Shown piece after piece: positions 9,259 through 18,572 of a stretch of DNA of 64,000 nt. How positions within the stretch are numbered: the first letter of the stretch is position 1; each line of letters opens with the position of its first letter. Source of the stretch: Desulfonauticus sp. (lineage in GTDB: Bacteria; Desulfobacterota; Desulfovibrionia; Desulfovibrionales; Desulfonatronovibrionaceae); assembly GCA_030950395.1 (NCBI GenBank), contig JAUZRP010000070.1, positions 33,829 to 97,828 of the forward strand, written 5' to 3'. Made by a program: the position numbers and the translations under genes. The notes under the pieces were generated by a model. That model saw nothing but the letters and a program-made list of their open reading frames with translations, made no database searches and was not told the DNA's origin.

Positions 9259-10140
9259 TTAATATGTAAAATCAGGTCTAGTCTTCCATCTTCTATGGAT
9301 CCAATACCATTGCTCTGGATAGGTCAACACCATATCTTCCACTGCTTTGGTATAAAATTCTGCCACTTTTCTTACTTTCTCTTTAATACTCCCCTGTATC
9401 TTATCTGGATCACAAGGTTTTTGTAGTATTAAATGAATATTACGCTCCTGTCTCAAAGCAAAAACAGGCCAAACCAAAGCCTTTGTTCGAACCGCAATTA
9501 AGGCCGGCCCCATGTTTACAGCAGCAATTTCTCCTAAAAACGGTAAAAAAATCGCCTCCTTAGACAGGGCATTGTGATCTACCAAAAAAGCAGCTAAGCC
9601 ATTCTTGCGCAAATGAGGAAGCAAAGAAGCAACAGCCTGACGATGTCCTAAAATCTGGACATTACGCCCGGTCCTCACTCTCTCTAAAAGCTTTTTTAAC
9701 AATCTATTTTTCGGAAACTTCACCACTACTTGAGTTGATTTATCAGGCAAAAATACTTTTAAAATAGCCAACAACATCTCCCAGGCCCCTAAATGAGCCG
9801 TTACTATCACAATCGGTCTATTTAATATGCCTATATCTTGCAAATAACGGAAATTGTTAATTTTAACTTTATGTTTTATGTATTTAAAATCAAAATTTTG
9901 GACCACAAAAGACTCAAAAAATGCTTTTCCCGTGTTAATAAAGCTCTCTTTCGCTATGCTTCGGGCTAAATTTTCTTCAACCTGTAAATGTTTTTGCACA
10001 GACAAAATTGCTTCATATCTTCTATTTTCTAAAAAATCCCATAACAGCGTGCCCAAGGCTTTTCCATAGATATCAACCTTGTCCATATCTATCGTTCTGG
10101 AAATACACGTCAAAAATTGGATTATAAGATCATCTACCAT
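9259..10140 (-). CDS. Lipid A biosynthesis acyltransferase, LpxL/HtrB family
   Basis: This 293-residue inner-membrane enzyme of the LpxL/LpxM/HtrB family transfers secondary acyl chains to lipid A from acyl-ACP. The catalytic H-x4-E is seen as TAHLGAWEM. The motif FLVDHNAL and the ending YPEQWYWIHRRWKTRP are typical of the family. I chose the ATG at 10140, where GGAAAG lies upstream, over an ATG at 10161 that lacks a ribosome site. It overlaps the end of the following DUF374 acyltransferase gene by 11 bases. Which acyl position it serves cannot be read from sequence. Confidence 0.9.
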   Translation of the reverse strand: MVDDLIIQFLTCISRTIDMDKVDIYGKALGTLLWDFLENRRYEAILSVQKHLQVEENLARSIAKESFINTGKAFFESFVVQNFDFKYIKHKVKINNFRYLQDIGILNRPIVIVTAHLGAWEMLLAILKVFLPDKSTQVVVKFPKNRLLKKLLERVRTGRNVQILGHRQAVASLLPHLRKNGLAAFLVDHNALSKEAIFLPFLGEIAAVNMGPALIAVRTKALVWPVFALRQERNIHLILQKPCDPDKIQGSIKEKVRKVAEFYTKAVEDMVLTYPEQWYWIHRRWKTRPDFTY

Positions 10141-10750
10141 AAATACTTTCCATTTGTTCATATAATACGTTTTTATAATTATCTAATTTATCTAAATCTT
10201 TTACCCAAACCGGATCACCATAACAAATACGGCAGGTAGAAAAAGGATAAGGCAGTTCAAACTTATCCCAAGACTTTTTAAAAACAAACCTTTTATCCAT
10301 TCTGACCCTTGCAGGCAAAATAGGAAGATTTAATTTATAAGCTAAATACAAAATACCATCTTTTATTTTATGTCTTGGTCCAGTTGGGCCATCCAGAGTA
10401 ATAACCATATCCTTTGGATTCGACCGAAAACTTTTAATCATGCTCACCAAAGCCCTAACCCCTGTTCTGTGGCTAGAACCTCTGGCCAAATCATAACCTA
10501 ATTTTTTTAAAATTTGAGCAATAATCTCCCCATCCTGACTGGGACTAACCAAAGCCCTTATATCTTGACTTCTGTGAATATAACACAAAGGAAATAATTC
10601 GCCATGCCAAATTCCAAACAATACATATTGTCCTTGTCTTTTTAAAGAAAGATAAGTATTATAATTAATTTGGGTATATTTTAAAGTGCCCGACCATAAT
10701 TTCAGCAAAACTGTAAGTAATGTAGCAACATAATTTAAATTAATGTACAT
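10130..10750 (-). CDS. DUF374 family acyltransferase-like protein
   Basis: This 206-residue protein starts with a hydrophobic segment and contains the DUF374 pattern: FGIWHGELFPL with an acyltransferase-like histidine, LVSPSQDGEIIA, and TLDGPTGPRHKIKDG. DUF374 proteins are related to the LpxL/PlsC acyltransferases and are often encoded beside lipid A genes, as here. The substrate is unproven; LPS or phospholipid acylation at the inner membrane is the likely role. It is the first gene of a three-gene minus-strand run that ends with rsmG. AGG precedes the ATG by eight bases. Confidence 0.87.
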   Translation of the reverse strand: MYINLNYVATLLTVLLKLWSGTLKYTQINYNTYLSLKRQGQYVLFGIWHGELFPLCYIHRSQDIRALVSPSQDGEIIAQILKKLGYDLARGSSHRTGVRALVSMIKSFRSNPKDMVITLDGPTGPRHKIKDGILYLAYKLNLPILPARVRMDKRFVFKKSWDKFELPYPFSTCRICYGDPVWVKDLDKLDNYKNVLYEQMESIYGR

Positions 10751-10796
10751 AAAAATAACCTAAAAAGTTTTCATCACTTTACCAAACGAGCTAAAA

Positions 10797-11627
10797 ATGA
10801 ATAAACACTTCCTAAAAATAGGTCAAATTTCTTACCTAAACATCTGGCCATTTTTTTATTTTTTAAAAAAAGAATATCCTGACTATTATTACCAAAATGA
10901 CCATCCAAGTCTTCTCAATCAACTTTTGCTCTCAGGAGCACTAGACCTTGCTCCTGCTTCTGCTTTTGAATACTTAAAAAACCCAGACCAATACCTGCTC
11001 CTTCCAGACTTAAGCATAAGTGCCACCAAACAGGTTCAAAGTGTACTCTTTTTCTCTCCTGTACCCAAAGAAGAGCTGCGTCCATCAACACCTGTTTACC
11101 TCACCAGAGCCTCGGCCACGTCCATTAATCTCTTAAAAGTATTATGGCATTTTTTCTGGAAATTGGATCATCCCCAATGGAAAACCATAGCACCCGGTCA
11201 AGGTATTAAAACCAACCAGCCTTTTTTAGAAATAGGAGATCTGGCTTTAAAATTATATCACTCCGTTCATAATTACTATGTTTACGATCTTGCTCAGGAG
11301 TGGTTTTACTTTACCCATTTACCTTTTGTCTTTGCTTTGTGGATTGTGAATAAAAAAAATTTTTTCAAAAAGAAAAAACAAATAATCTTACTCTGGAAAA
11401 CTTTATTAAATTATAAAAATTTTTTGCAAGAAAAAGAAAAAAAGACAGAATTAATTACAAATTTAGAGAAAACTTCTTTTACCATTCCCCAAATATTATC
11501 TTATTGGGAATTAATGGATTATAATCTTGCTCCACCCCATCGTACCAGTTTAATTTTATTTGGCCATTATTTAAACCTATTAAATATTATCCCAGGAGTA
11601 GCAACTCTTTCCTGGATCAGAAAATAA
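10797..11627 (+). CDS. mqnA: Chorismate dehydratase of the futalosine menaquinone pathway
   Basis: This 276-residue protein is a member of the MqnA family (periplasmic-binding-protein fold) that turns chorismate into 3-enolpyruvyl-benzoate for menaquinone. Support comes from the start IGQISYLNIWPFF, the LDLAPASAFEYL segment, and SISATKQVQSVLFFS, which match MqnA. Sulfate reducers of this group use the futalosine route, so the context fits. MqnD has the same fold, but the SYLN start and ASAFEY favour MqnA. Its 3' end meets ktrA with a six-base gap, so the two are convergent. Confidence 0.87.
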   Translation: MNKHFLKIGQISYLNIWPFFYFLKKEYPDYYYQNDHPSLLNQLLLSGALDLAPASAFEYLKNPDQYLLLPDLSISATKQVQSVLFFSPVPKEELRPSTPVYLTRASATSINLLKVLWHFFWKLDHPQWKTIAPGQGIKTNQPFLEIGDLALKLYHSVHNYYVYDLAQEWFYFTHLPFVFALWIVNKKNFFKKKKQIILLWKTLLNYKNFLQEKEKKTELITNLEKTSFTIPQILSYWELMDYNLAPPHRTSLILFGHYLNLLNIIPGVATLSWIRK

Positions 11628-11633
11628 AAAAAC

Positions 11634-12287
11634 TTAGTTATTTAACTTCATAAAACTGGTTTCCTGGCCAACAATGGCCAACACATCTCCTTTTTGCAAT
11701 TTATAATTCGCCTTTGGAACAAAGGTATATTCGTTATTATCTTTTGATTTAATTGCAATGGCTTGCACCCCGTATTTATTAGTTAAATCTAATTCTCTTA
11801 AAGTTTTTCCAGCCCATTTATCTATAACTAATTCTTTTAAAAGCACGCCTCTTCCCATAGGCAAATAATCTATCAAGCCAGGAACCACTAAACTTCTAGC
11901 CAGTTGCTCTGCAGCAAACCGCTCAGGAAAAATCACGTGATCCACGCCTATTTTTCTTAGAACCTGTTCGTGTTCATCACTTATAGCTTTACACCAAACA
12001 TCTTTTGCCCCTAATTCTTTTAAATAAAGAGCAATTAAAATACTTGCTTCCATAGAGTGTCCCACGCTTATCACTACGTGATTAAAATCAGCAAAACCAA
12101 GTTGGGATAAGGTGGCTTTATCTGTAGCATCCCCCTCATAAACCTGAGTTAACAGGTCCTGAGCCCTTTTTATTCGTTCTGTTTTATTATCCAATCCTAC
12201 CACATTATGCCCTAAGTTTATCAATGATTTGGCCAAATAAAACCCAAATTTACCCAGCCCAATAATTCCTATTTCAACCTTTGCCAC
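11634..12287 (-). CDS. ktrA: K+ uptake regulatory subunit (RCK domain)
   Basis: This 217-residue cytoplasmic protein has one RCK N-terminal nucleotide-binding domain (GIIGLGKFGFYLAKSL, a Rossmann GxGxxG) and one RCK C-terminal ligand domain. That is the KtrA size, about half of a TrkA. It gates the membrane partner encoded just before it. The GTG start at 12287 follows AGGAGG, and the stop codon of the upstream gene (TAG) is built into this ribosome site, so translation is coupled. Confidence 0.92.
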   Translation of the reverse strand: MAKVEIGIIGLGKFGFYLAKSLINLGHNVVGLDNKTERIKRAQDLLTQVYEGDATDKATLSQLGFADFNHVVISVGHSMEASILIALYLKELGAKDVWCKAISDEHEQVLRKIGVDHVIFPERFAAEQLARSLVVPGLIDYLPMGRGVLLKELVIDKWAGKTLRELDLTNKYGVQAIAIKSKDNNEYTFVPKANYKLQKGDVLAIVGQETSFMKLNN

Positions 12288-12299
12288 AATACCATCCTC

Positions 12300-13652
12300 C
12301 TATCCAATTAATAAAGAATTTTCTGGCCACTTAAATCTTTCCTGAGATTGCCAGCTTTGTAACAAAGAAAGAAACAAAATAGGTCCTAATCTTCCAATAA
12401 ACATCAAACATATTATGACCCATTTGCCCACAATTGACAGTTGTGGCGTTAACCCCACAGACAATCCAACAGTGCCAAAGGCAGAAACAACTTCAAACAA
12501 AATTTCTAAAAAAAGTCCTTTGCTTAAATGATGTGGCACGTCCCCACCTTCGCTGGCCAATAAAATAGCAGTAGCCACAAAAATCAAGACAAAAGCAAAA
12601 ATGATCAATGTTAAAGCTTTATTTAAACTCTTATCTTCCAAAGCATACTTTCCAATAACGCATTGCTTTCTCCCAATCAAACTAGACCAACAAAAAGCAA
12701 TAAAAGTTCTAAAAGTAGTGGTCTTTATTCCTCCAGCGCAAGAACCAGGAGACCCCCCTATAAACATTAAAAAAATCATAATAAGCAAGGATAAGTTGGT
12801 CATTTTGCTAACTTCTACAGAATTAAAACCAGCTGTCCTACAAGTAACAGACTGAAATAAAGCCGTAAGTATGTTTTTTTTCAAATGAGTCTGCTCAGGA
12901 TGAGCAAAAAACTCTGCAACAAAAATCAAAACCGTTCCACCAATAATTAAAGCCAGTGTTGTCTCTAGGACAATTTTAGTATGCCAAGTTAACTTGCTCT
13001 TTTTTTGACCGGTTAACCATTCATATAGCTCTAAAATAACCGCAAATCCAAGCCCACCCAAAACAATAAGCACAATAAAAACTAAATTTATCCAAATCGA
13101 ATCCTGCCACTGGATCAAGCTAGAAGAAAACAAAGAAAATCCAGCATTACAAAAAGCAGAAACAGAATGAAACAAAGCAGAAAAAGGCGAAAAATATATT
13201 GGATCAAACAAATACAAGCCCAGGGCACCTAATATTTCTATGATAAACACAAATTTTACCATTGAAATCAAGAAGTGTCCCAGATGAAAAGAAGGATCAT
13301 GCAACAAAGATTGACCTATAGCGATCCTATCTGTAATAGAAATCTTTCTTCTCCATAAATAAAAAACCAAACTAGTATAGGTCATTATCCCCAGCCCACC
13401 TAATTGGATTAACACCAAAATAACACCCTGACCAAAAGGAGAAAAAAAGGAGCCAGTATCAACTACTACTAACCCTGTAACACAAGTAGCAGAAGTGGCA
13501 GTAAATAATGCATCTAACCAAGAAATAGATGTATTCTGTAAACTCAGAGGATGATGCAGGAAAATTGTACCCACTAAAATAGTTAAAGCAAAAAAGTAAA
13601 CAGGAAGAGAAAAAGGAGAAAAAAAGTTTTTTTTCCAAAAGTTTTTTTTCAT
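12300..13652 (-). CDS. ktrB: Ktr/Trk-type K+ transporter membrane subunit
   Basis: This 450-residue membrane protein of the TrkH/KtrB family has four repeated M1-pore-M2 units. Filter-like loops are seen as TSATCVTGL, SVSAFCNAGFSL, VTCRTAGFNS and SAFGTVGLSVG, each carrying the family glycine (T-x-G or N-x-G). It forms the K+ pore and is gated by the KtrA protein next to it. The start is the ATG at 13652; a GTG directly before it is also possible. The short length, without extra N-terminal helices, favours KtrB over TrkH. Confidence 0.92.
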   Translation of the reverse strand: MKKNFWKKNFFSPFSLPVYFFALTILVGTIFLHHPLSLQNTSISWLDALFTATSATCVTGLVVVDTGSFFSPFGQGVILVLIQLGGLGIMTYTSLVFYLWRRKISITDRIAIGQSLLHDPSFHLGHFLISMVKFVFIIEILGALGLYLFDPIYFSPFSALFHSVSAFCNAGFSLFSSSLIQWQDSIWINLVFIVLIVLGGLGFAVILELYEWLTGQKKSKLTWHTKIVLETTLALIIGGTVLIFVAEFFAHPEQTHLKKNILTALFQSVTCRTAGFNSVEVSKMTNLSLLIMIFLMFIGGSPGSCAGGIKTTTFRTFIAFCWSSLIGRKQCVIGKYALEDKSLNKALTLIIFAFVLIFVATAILLASEGGDVPHHLSKGLFLEILFEVVSAFGTVGLSVGLTPQLSIVGKWVIICLMFIGRLGPILFLSLLQSWQSQERFKWPENSLLIG

Positions 13653-13731
13653 CACTCACTCAAACGAATAATTTTTAATAAAAAAATATACCCTACGGCT
13701 TTTCACCAGTATTATATAGAACACAAATTAT

Positions 13732-13743
13732 CAATTACTAATT
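13732..13743. repeat. Short palindrome CAATTACTAATT
   Basis: A copy of the CAATTA-c-TAATT(G) palindrome that overlaps the stop codon of the neighbouring ATPase gene. Other copies lie at 14858, 38962 and 54804. Confidence 0.5.
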
Positions 13744-14791
13744 ACACAATCCTCTCAAACGCCTTTACATATATCCTGCTATTGGCTTTAGTGATATTTT
13801 TTATTGCGTCGTAAAACAAGATTTCAACTTCTGTAAATTTAGAAACTATATCAATATAACCTTTATACTTTTTATTATCAAAATATCCATTCTCCATAAT
13901 CTTTTGGGATACAAATTTAAATCTATCTATGTCTTCTTTGCTTAATTTATTTGTCTGTATAAAAAAATCTATCTCATTTTCTGCAATTTCTACCATCTCT
14001 TCTAACTGCTCTTGTAATGAATTATATTCCTTCCTAAAATCAAGCAATTTTTTTATGTGAGCCACACTCCCCCCTAAATACTCATAAATAAGCTCTATAT
14101 CCTCACCCCTAAATCCCAAATCCTTCTTACTAATTAACCACGTCTTTATCTCCTCATATCCCAAATGGTCTATTAGTTTAAAATCACTGGTTACTTTCAT
14201 CTTGGCATTGCTGTATATCTCACTTAAAAATATCGTATTAGAAGTTAAAATCAAAACATGGGATAAATGAGTCTCTTTGGTTAAAGAAACGCAGAAATTT
14301 AAAAATTCGTTAAGTAATTTCTTATTCCCATTAATGTATATGTCTTGCAAAGATTGAATTTCATCAATAATAAAAATACTTTTTTTCTTTTCTTTTCTAA
14401 ACTCTTCTAATAAATAATTAAATAAGTTCTTTTTATTCTCTTTTATCTTTCTCAATGTCTTTGCCTCTAATTTAAATAACCCAAAAATATTGTAATTCCT
14501 ATTTAGTTCTGTTTGTATCTCATTTTCATCCCGTTCTTCTAAAATACTTTCTATAAAATTATCAAAACTACTAATAAGCACTCTTCTAAAATTTATATAT
14601 TTCACATTATAACTCTTATCTTCTAGCAAATAATTTTCTATAATATACTCTATTAAAGTAGTTTTACCCGTGCTCTTTGGGCCATATACCCAAACAACCC
14701 TCTTGGGATTTTGCTTAAAATAATTTAAAAAAAATCCTATCTCTTTTTCTCTATTTATAAATTCTTCCCCCCTAAACTGCCTAATTAACAT
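13742..14791 (-). CDS. Archaeal-type (STAND-like) P-loop ATPase
   Basis: This 349-residue ATPase is of the ATPase_2 (PF01637) type, which is most common in archaea and thermophiles and belongs to the STAND class of signalling NTPases. Walker A is GPKSTGKT at residues 37-44, Walker B is FIIDEIQSL with D143/E144, and the sensor is LILTSN near 182-185. The last 80-100 residues look like a winged helix. No effector domain is visible. I chose ATG 14791, which has AGGAGAG seven bases upstream, over a GTG at 14818. A paralogue lies at the right end of the window. The function is unknown; regulatory or defence roles are known for the class, but nothing here proves one. Confidence 0.85.
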   Translation of the reverse strand: MLIRQFRGEEFINREKEIGFFLNYFKQNPKRVVWVYGPKSTGKTTLIEYIIENYLLEDKSYNVKYINFRRVLISSFDNFIESILEERDENEIQTELNRNYNIFGLFKLEAKTLRKIKENKKNLFNYLLEEFRKEKKKSIFIIDEIQSLQDIYINGNKKLLNEFLNFCVSLTKETHLSHVLILTSNTIFLSEIYSNAKMKVTSDFKLIDHLGYEEIKTWLISKKDLGFRGEDIELIYEYLGGSVAHIKKLLDFRKEYNSLQEQLEEMVEIAENEIDFFIQTNKLSKEDIDRFKFVSQKIMENGYFDNKKYKGYIDIVSKFTEVEILFYDAIKNITKANSRIYVKAFERIV

Positions 14792-15032
14792 ATTTACTCT
14801 CCTATCATTCGTGAGCACGTTAAATTAAAACCAATAAACTAATAATCTAACATAGACAATTACTAATTACAAATTACCTTTTACAACTGTTAATTTCCTA
14901 TCACCAATGCTCCATTTATTAACTATTATTTGACATCAAACTTTTCGTAACACCAAATAAAACGAACAGCAAATAAAAGCAACCCTAATGCTCATTTAGC
15001 TTTTATAAATTATAAGATAACTCTAAATTTTA
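14792..15032. other. AT-rich spacer with one palindromic repeat
   Basis: About 240 bases between the ATPase and uvrC. It holds a copy of CAATTACTAATT at 14858-14869 followed by ACAAATTACC, a sequence that also flanks the 38962 copy. No coding potential and no clear terminator were seen. Confidence 0.5.
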
Positions 15033-16802
15033 TTATTTTTTGCTAAAAAAAATTTCTAAAGAACTTTTTATAAATAAGGCTTTCTTATAACCAATCCCAG
15101 GAATAGATTGCAATTCTATTATATCTGCCCGTAATATATTGTCTAGGGTTTTAAACTTTTCCCATAATAAAGAAGCAGTCTTTGGTCCAATTCCTTTTAA
15201 TTCAGACAATACATCACGATAAACTTCTTTGGATCTGCTTTGTCTTTGTTTAGACAATACAAATCTATGGGCCTCGTCGCGTAATTTTTGCAACAGTAAA
15301 AGATCTTTATCTCCTGGAGCTAATTTAACCCCTTGTTTATGATATTTTGAGTATATCTTATCATCTAAATTTCCCAAACTTCTCGAACTTCCTTTACTAA
15401 TAGCCAAAACTTCAACTCTATCTTCCACTCCCATTAGCCGTAATTGCTTCAAAAAATAATCCAAATGGGTAAGTCCACCATCAATTAAAAACAAATCTGG
15501 CCAATTATTATATTTAGCTTTTTTTTGCAAAAACAATTTATAAGGCAAAAAATCATTTCTATTTATATTGTCAAATTTATACAATCTATATTTCTCCTTA
15601 ACAAATTTATTATCTTCAAAATAAACGCTTCCAAGATAAGTATTATTTCCATAAAAATGAGATACGTCTAAGGATTCTATACTGGCAATGCTTTTAGAAG
15701 GGAAAATATTTTTTAAGATAGATTGTTTTTTATCATAACTATAAAGTAAATTTTCTTCAGCTATTTTAAAAAAATCATCATATTTTTTTTGACCACAAAT
15801 AATCTTTGTTTTTATTTTTTTTTCTTGAAAAATATTTTCTAGTTCTTTTAAATCAACGTTATCTGAAATAACTATCTTATCTGGTACATTGTCATTAAAT
15901 AAATAAAACTGAATTAAAACAAAAGACCATAATTCCGTATTATCCTGAACAATAACATTTGAAAAATTAAAATTTTTCTTGTCAATTAACTTTCCTTCTC
16001 GCATAGATAACACACTTAAATACACGTTGTCATCTTTTGTTTTTAAATAAAAAATATCTGTGTTTTGATTTTCAAAATTTACTACATTCTGTTTTTCCAG
16101 CATTGATTTAATATATTTTAATTTATCACGCACAAAAGCAGCTTTTTCAAATTCTAAATTATCTGCATACATTTGCATTTCTTTTTTTAAAACATTAATT
16201 AATTCTTTAGATTTTCCTTTTAAAAACAATTCTACTTTTTGTACTTCTTTTTGATATTCATTATAATCAACATCATAACAACATGGAGCAAAACATCTAT
16301 TTAAATGGTATTGTAAGCAAGGACGCATCCTATTTTTAAATTGATGTTTACCACATTTTCTTAATTTAAAATTTTTATTAATCAATTTTATAATTTCACG
16401 TACCTGATAAGAAGAAGGATATGGTCCAAAAACAACACATCCAGCCTTAGGACGTCTAGCAATTTTTAAACTAGGATATTTCTCTTGTTTATCTAAAATA
16501 ATTAAAATATATTGTTTATCATCTCTAAAATAAATGTTATATTTAGGTTTATACTTCTTTATTAAATTGGCTTCCAGGAGAAGTGCTTCTTTTTCAGAAT
16601 TGGTAATAATAAAATCAATATGTTTTACCTGAGATATTAAACTTTTTACTTTAAAATCAAAAATATTTTTTTGAAAATAGCTCCTGACTCTTTTAGCTAA
16701 ATTTTTAGCCTTACCTACATAAAGAACATTATTTTCTCCATCTTTCATTAAATATACACCACTTTTAGGAGGTAAAGTTGCAAGAAAGTCTTTAGAAATC
16801 AT
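15033..16802 (-). CDS. uvrC: Excinuclease ABC subunit C
   Basis: This 589-residue nuclease makes both incisions in nucleotide excision repair with UvrA and UvrB. The N-terminal GIY-YIG domain is seen as GVYLMKDGENNVLYVGKAK. The Cys-rich core CLQYHLNRCFAPC follows. The UVR motif for UvrB contact lies in NLEFEKAAFVRDKLK. The RNase-H-like C-terminal nuclease starts at SLDVSHFYG with FLIDGGLTHLD. A tandem helix-hairpin-helix (LKGIGPKTAS and LQSIPGIGYKKA) ends the protein. The length is normal. The next minus-strand gene upstream is an unknown that may share its transcript. Confidence 0.96.
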   Translation of the reverse strand: MISKDFLATLPPKSGVYLMKDGENNVLYVGKAKNLAKRVRSYFQKNIFDFKVKSLISQVKHIDFIITNSEKEALLLEANLIKKYKPKYNIYFRDDKQYILIILDKQEKYPSLKIARRPKAGCVVFGPYPSSYQVREIIKLINKNFKLRKCGKHQFKNRMRPCLQYHLNRCFAPCCYDVDYNEYQKEVQKVELFLKGKSKELINVLKKEMQMYADNLEFEKAAFVRDKLKYIKSMLEKQNVVNFENQNTDIFYLKTKDDNVYLSVLSMREGKLIDKKNFNFSNVIVQDNTELWSFVLIQFYLFNDNVPDKIVISDNVDLKELENIFQEKKIKTKIICGQKKYDDFFKIAEENLLYSYDKKQSILKNIFPSKSIASIESLDVSHFYGNNTYLGSVYFEDNKFVKEKYRLYKFDNINRNDFLPYKLFLQKKAKYNNWPDLFLIDGGLTHLDYFLKQLRLMGVEDRVEVLAISKGSSRSLGNLDDKIYSKYHKQGVKLAPGDKDLLLLQKLRDEAHRFVLSKQRQSRSKEVYRDVLSELKGIGPKTASLLWEKFKTLDNILRADIIELQSIPGIGYKKALFIKSSLEIFFSKK

Positions 16803-16826
16803 TTTGGCAAAATAAAAATATAGATA

Positions 16827-17552
16827 TCATAGAATAGACTTTATGTGTTTTTTATGATTTGTATAAACACTGTCTAAAAAAGACAAAATTTTTTTTACAG
16901 TTTTTTTATCTGTTGGCAGGTAGGGATAAACTTTTAAACCAAAATCATCTGCTGTCATCTTTTTAAACTTAAACTCCTGATCAATATTATAAACAAAACC
17001 AGAACCTGTTATATCTGCTTTTTGACTATCATCTAAAGATACCTGCTTACAAAACTGTAAAAATTCACTAGGAGAATAGTACTTATTTACGTTTTCTATG
17101 TCAGAATTTATTTTATCTATCAATTTAACTGCCAAATCATAATGAAAGGTAACTTGTTTTCTATTTTTTACTAATTTTACTTTCCCTTCTCTATATTCTT
17201 TTATTTTTTTACTCAGTTGCAAATAATAAAGACAAAAACATTTTTTATATTTTTTACGTAAAAACAAGGCAAAAGGACAATTTATTTCTTGAGTTGCATA
17301 GGGAGTATAATCCATCTGAATATTTAAATTTTCCCAAAATTTTACCCAATTTTCTTTAGTTACTAAAAAATTAGCTAAAATAGCCTTTAAATCTTCTATC
17401 TTTTGAGCCTGTTTTTTTAACTCTTGAATATTTTTCTTTAGAAAATCTATTTCAAGCTCTATGTTGCGTCTGTGTCCAAAGAAATTATCTGCTGTTTCTT
17501 TTAGTACACTTGCTGCCAATTCTTTCGTTAAATCTTCAGAAAAAGAAGACAT
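16827..17552 (-). CDS. Conserved-looking hypothetical protein with coiled coil
   Basis: This 241-residue soluble protein has a likely coiled coil near residues 25-65 and a basic middle (KKYKKCFCLYYLQ, with several Cys). I do not recognise a domain and see no signal peptide or membrane segment. It is encoded 24 bases upstream of uvrC on the same strand and may be co-transcribed with it, which hints at, but does not prove, a DNA-related role. Confidence 0.7.
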   Translation of the reverse strand: MSSFSEDLTKELAASVLKETADNFFGHRRNIELEIDFLKKNIQELKKQAQKIEDLKAILANFLVTKENWVKFWENLNIQMDYTPYATQEINCPFALFLRKKYKKCFCLYYLQLSKKIKEYREGKVKLVKNRKQVTFHYDLAVKLIDKINSDIENVNKYYSPSEFLQFCKQVSLDDSQKADITGSGFVYNIDQEFKFKKMTADDFGLKVYPYLPTDKKTVKKILSFLDSVYTNHKKHIKSIL

Positions 17553-17920
17553 TTTTCCCTACTTTCATTAGGTTAAAAGTTTTAAGTACCAGTATTAAGA
17601 CGTAGGTCCTAAGGCTCTTGCTTATGCTTCTACAATTTGCCTTAAATCCAACGATAAAACGTATCTACCTCAAACAGGTATGAAAATCAACGCTCAACAA
17701 ACATAAGGACGAAGCTAAAAACATTGCAAATTCGTCTCACCCAAAACCATCTCAAGTTACGTAGGAATAATGCGTAACTTATCTTTTATTTTGACAAAAT
17801 TTAACGAATTTGGCAAGGCAGGGACTAAAAATTAACTTACTAGACGATAACCTCAAAGATTATTGAAAAGAAACAATTTTCTTGCAGGTTTTCCAACTAA
17901 CTGCTATTAAAATTGACCTT
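17553..17920. other. Gene-free stretch with possible structured RNA
   Basis: About 370 bases between the unknown gene and the M50 protease. On the plus strand it has a 6-bp hairpin GACGAA (17708-17713) with TTCGTC (17731-17736), then AAGTTACG (17754-17761) with CGTAACTT (17773-17780), followed by a T-rich tract to 17792. Its base composition is less AT-rich than other spacers here. No tRNA, tmRNA or SRP RNA signature was found. It may hold a small RNA gene ending near 17792, or a leader. Confidence 0.35.
17754..17792 (+). terminator. Candidate intrinsic terminator
   Basis: An 8-bp stem (AAGTTACG/CGTAACTT) with an 11-base loop is followed by ATCTTTTATTTT. The stem is AT-rich and the T tract is interrupted, so it is weak. 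It has no plus-strand gene directly upstream, which is the main reason to suspect a small RNA. Confidence 0.35.
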
Positions 17921-18562
17921 ATGGAGACAGTTTATAATTTTTTAAGAGAACTTTCGATTTTTATTTTGCCCTTAATGTTAGGTATTATCCTGCATGAAGT
18001 GGGGCATGGATACGTAGCCTATCTTTTGGGAGATCCCACTGCTAAACAAGCTGGAAGGCTTACCTTAAATCCCATAAAACACCTTGATCCACTTGGACTA
18101 GCTGTACTTCTTATCACCAGAAAAATTGGTTGGGCCAAGCCTGTGCCTATTAATCCTGCCTATTTTAAAGACCTAAAAAAGGGATTATTTTGGGTCTCTG
18201 CTGCTGGTCCAGCAGTAAACTTTGCTCTAGCTCTAATTTTTTGGTTAATTTTCAAACTAGTACCACTTATCATGACTTCAAGTCCTTCCTTTGTTCAAAT
18301 CTATATTTTGTATCCTATTTATTTAATATCTAGTGCAGGAGTTATAGTAAACATTATTTTAGGAGTATTTAATCTTATACCCTTTCCTCCCCTAGATGGG
18401 AGTAAAATGCTGCTTTATTTTTTGCCTAACTCCTGGATAAAAAAATATTTAGAACTAGAAAAATTTGGCTTAGTTATTTTATTAGTACTAATTTTCCTGG
18501 GCTATTTGGATCATTTTCTAACTTACTTGCTAAACTTTATTTACAAATACATTTTAAATTAA
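17921..18562 (+). CDS. M50 family site-2-type membrane metalloprotease
   Basis: This 213-residue membrane protein of the small (YwhC-like) M50 group cleaves within membranes. The zinc motif HEVGH is at residues 25-29 in the first membrane helix, and the second metal-ligand motif is NLIPFPPLDGSKM. Four to five further hydrophobic segments are seen. There is no PDZ domain, unlike RseP. The ATG at 17921 is preferred over an upstream TTG at 17882, although its ribosome site is weak. The stop lies 10 bases before trpS, so the two genes are likely one operon. Substrate unknown. Confidence 0.88.
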   Translation: METVYNFLRELSIFILPLMLGIILHEVGHGYVAYLLGDPTAKQAGRLTLNPIKHLDPLGLAVLLITRKIGWAKPVPINPAYFKDLKKGLFWVSAAGPAVNFALALIFWLIFKLVPLIMTSSPSFVQIYILYPIYLISSAGVIVNIILGVFNLIPFPPLDGSKMLLYFLPNSWIKKYLELEKFGLVILLVLIFLGYLDHFLTYLLNFIYKYILN

Positions 18563-18572
18563 GGAGTACGTG

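Noticed and set aside
17590..17792. tmRNA, SRP RNA or tRNA in the spacer
   Set aside because: No T-loop (GTTCGA), no CCA end, no GGAAGC-type SRP loop and no tag-peptide frame were seen. Only a generic structured region remains.
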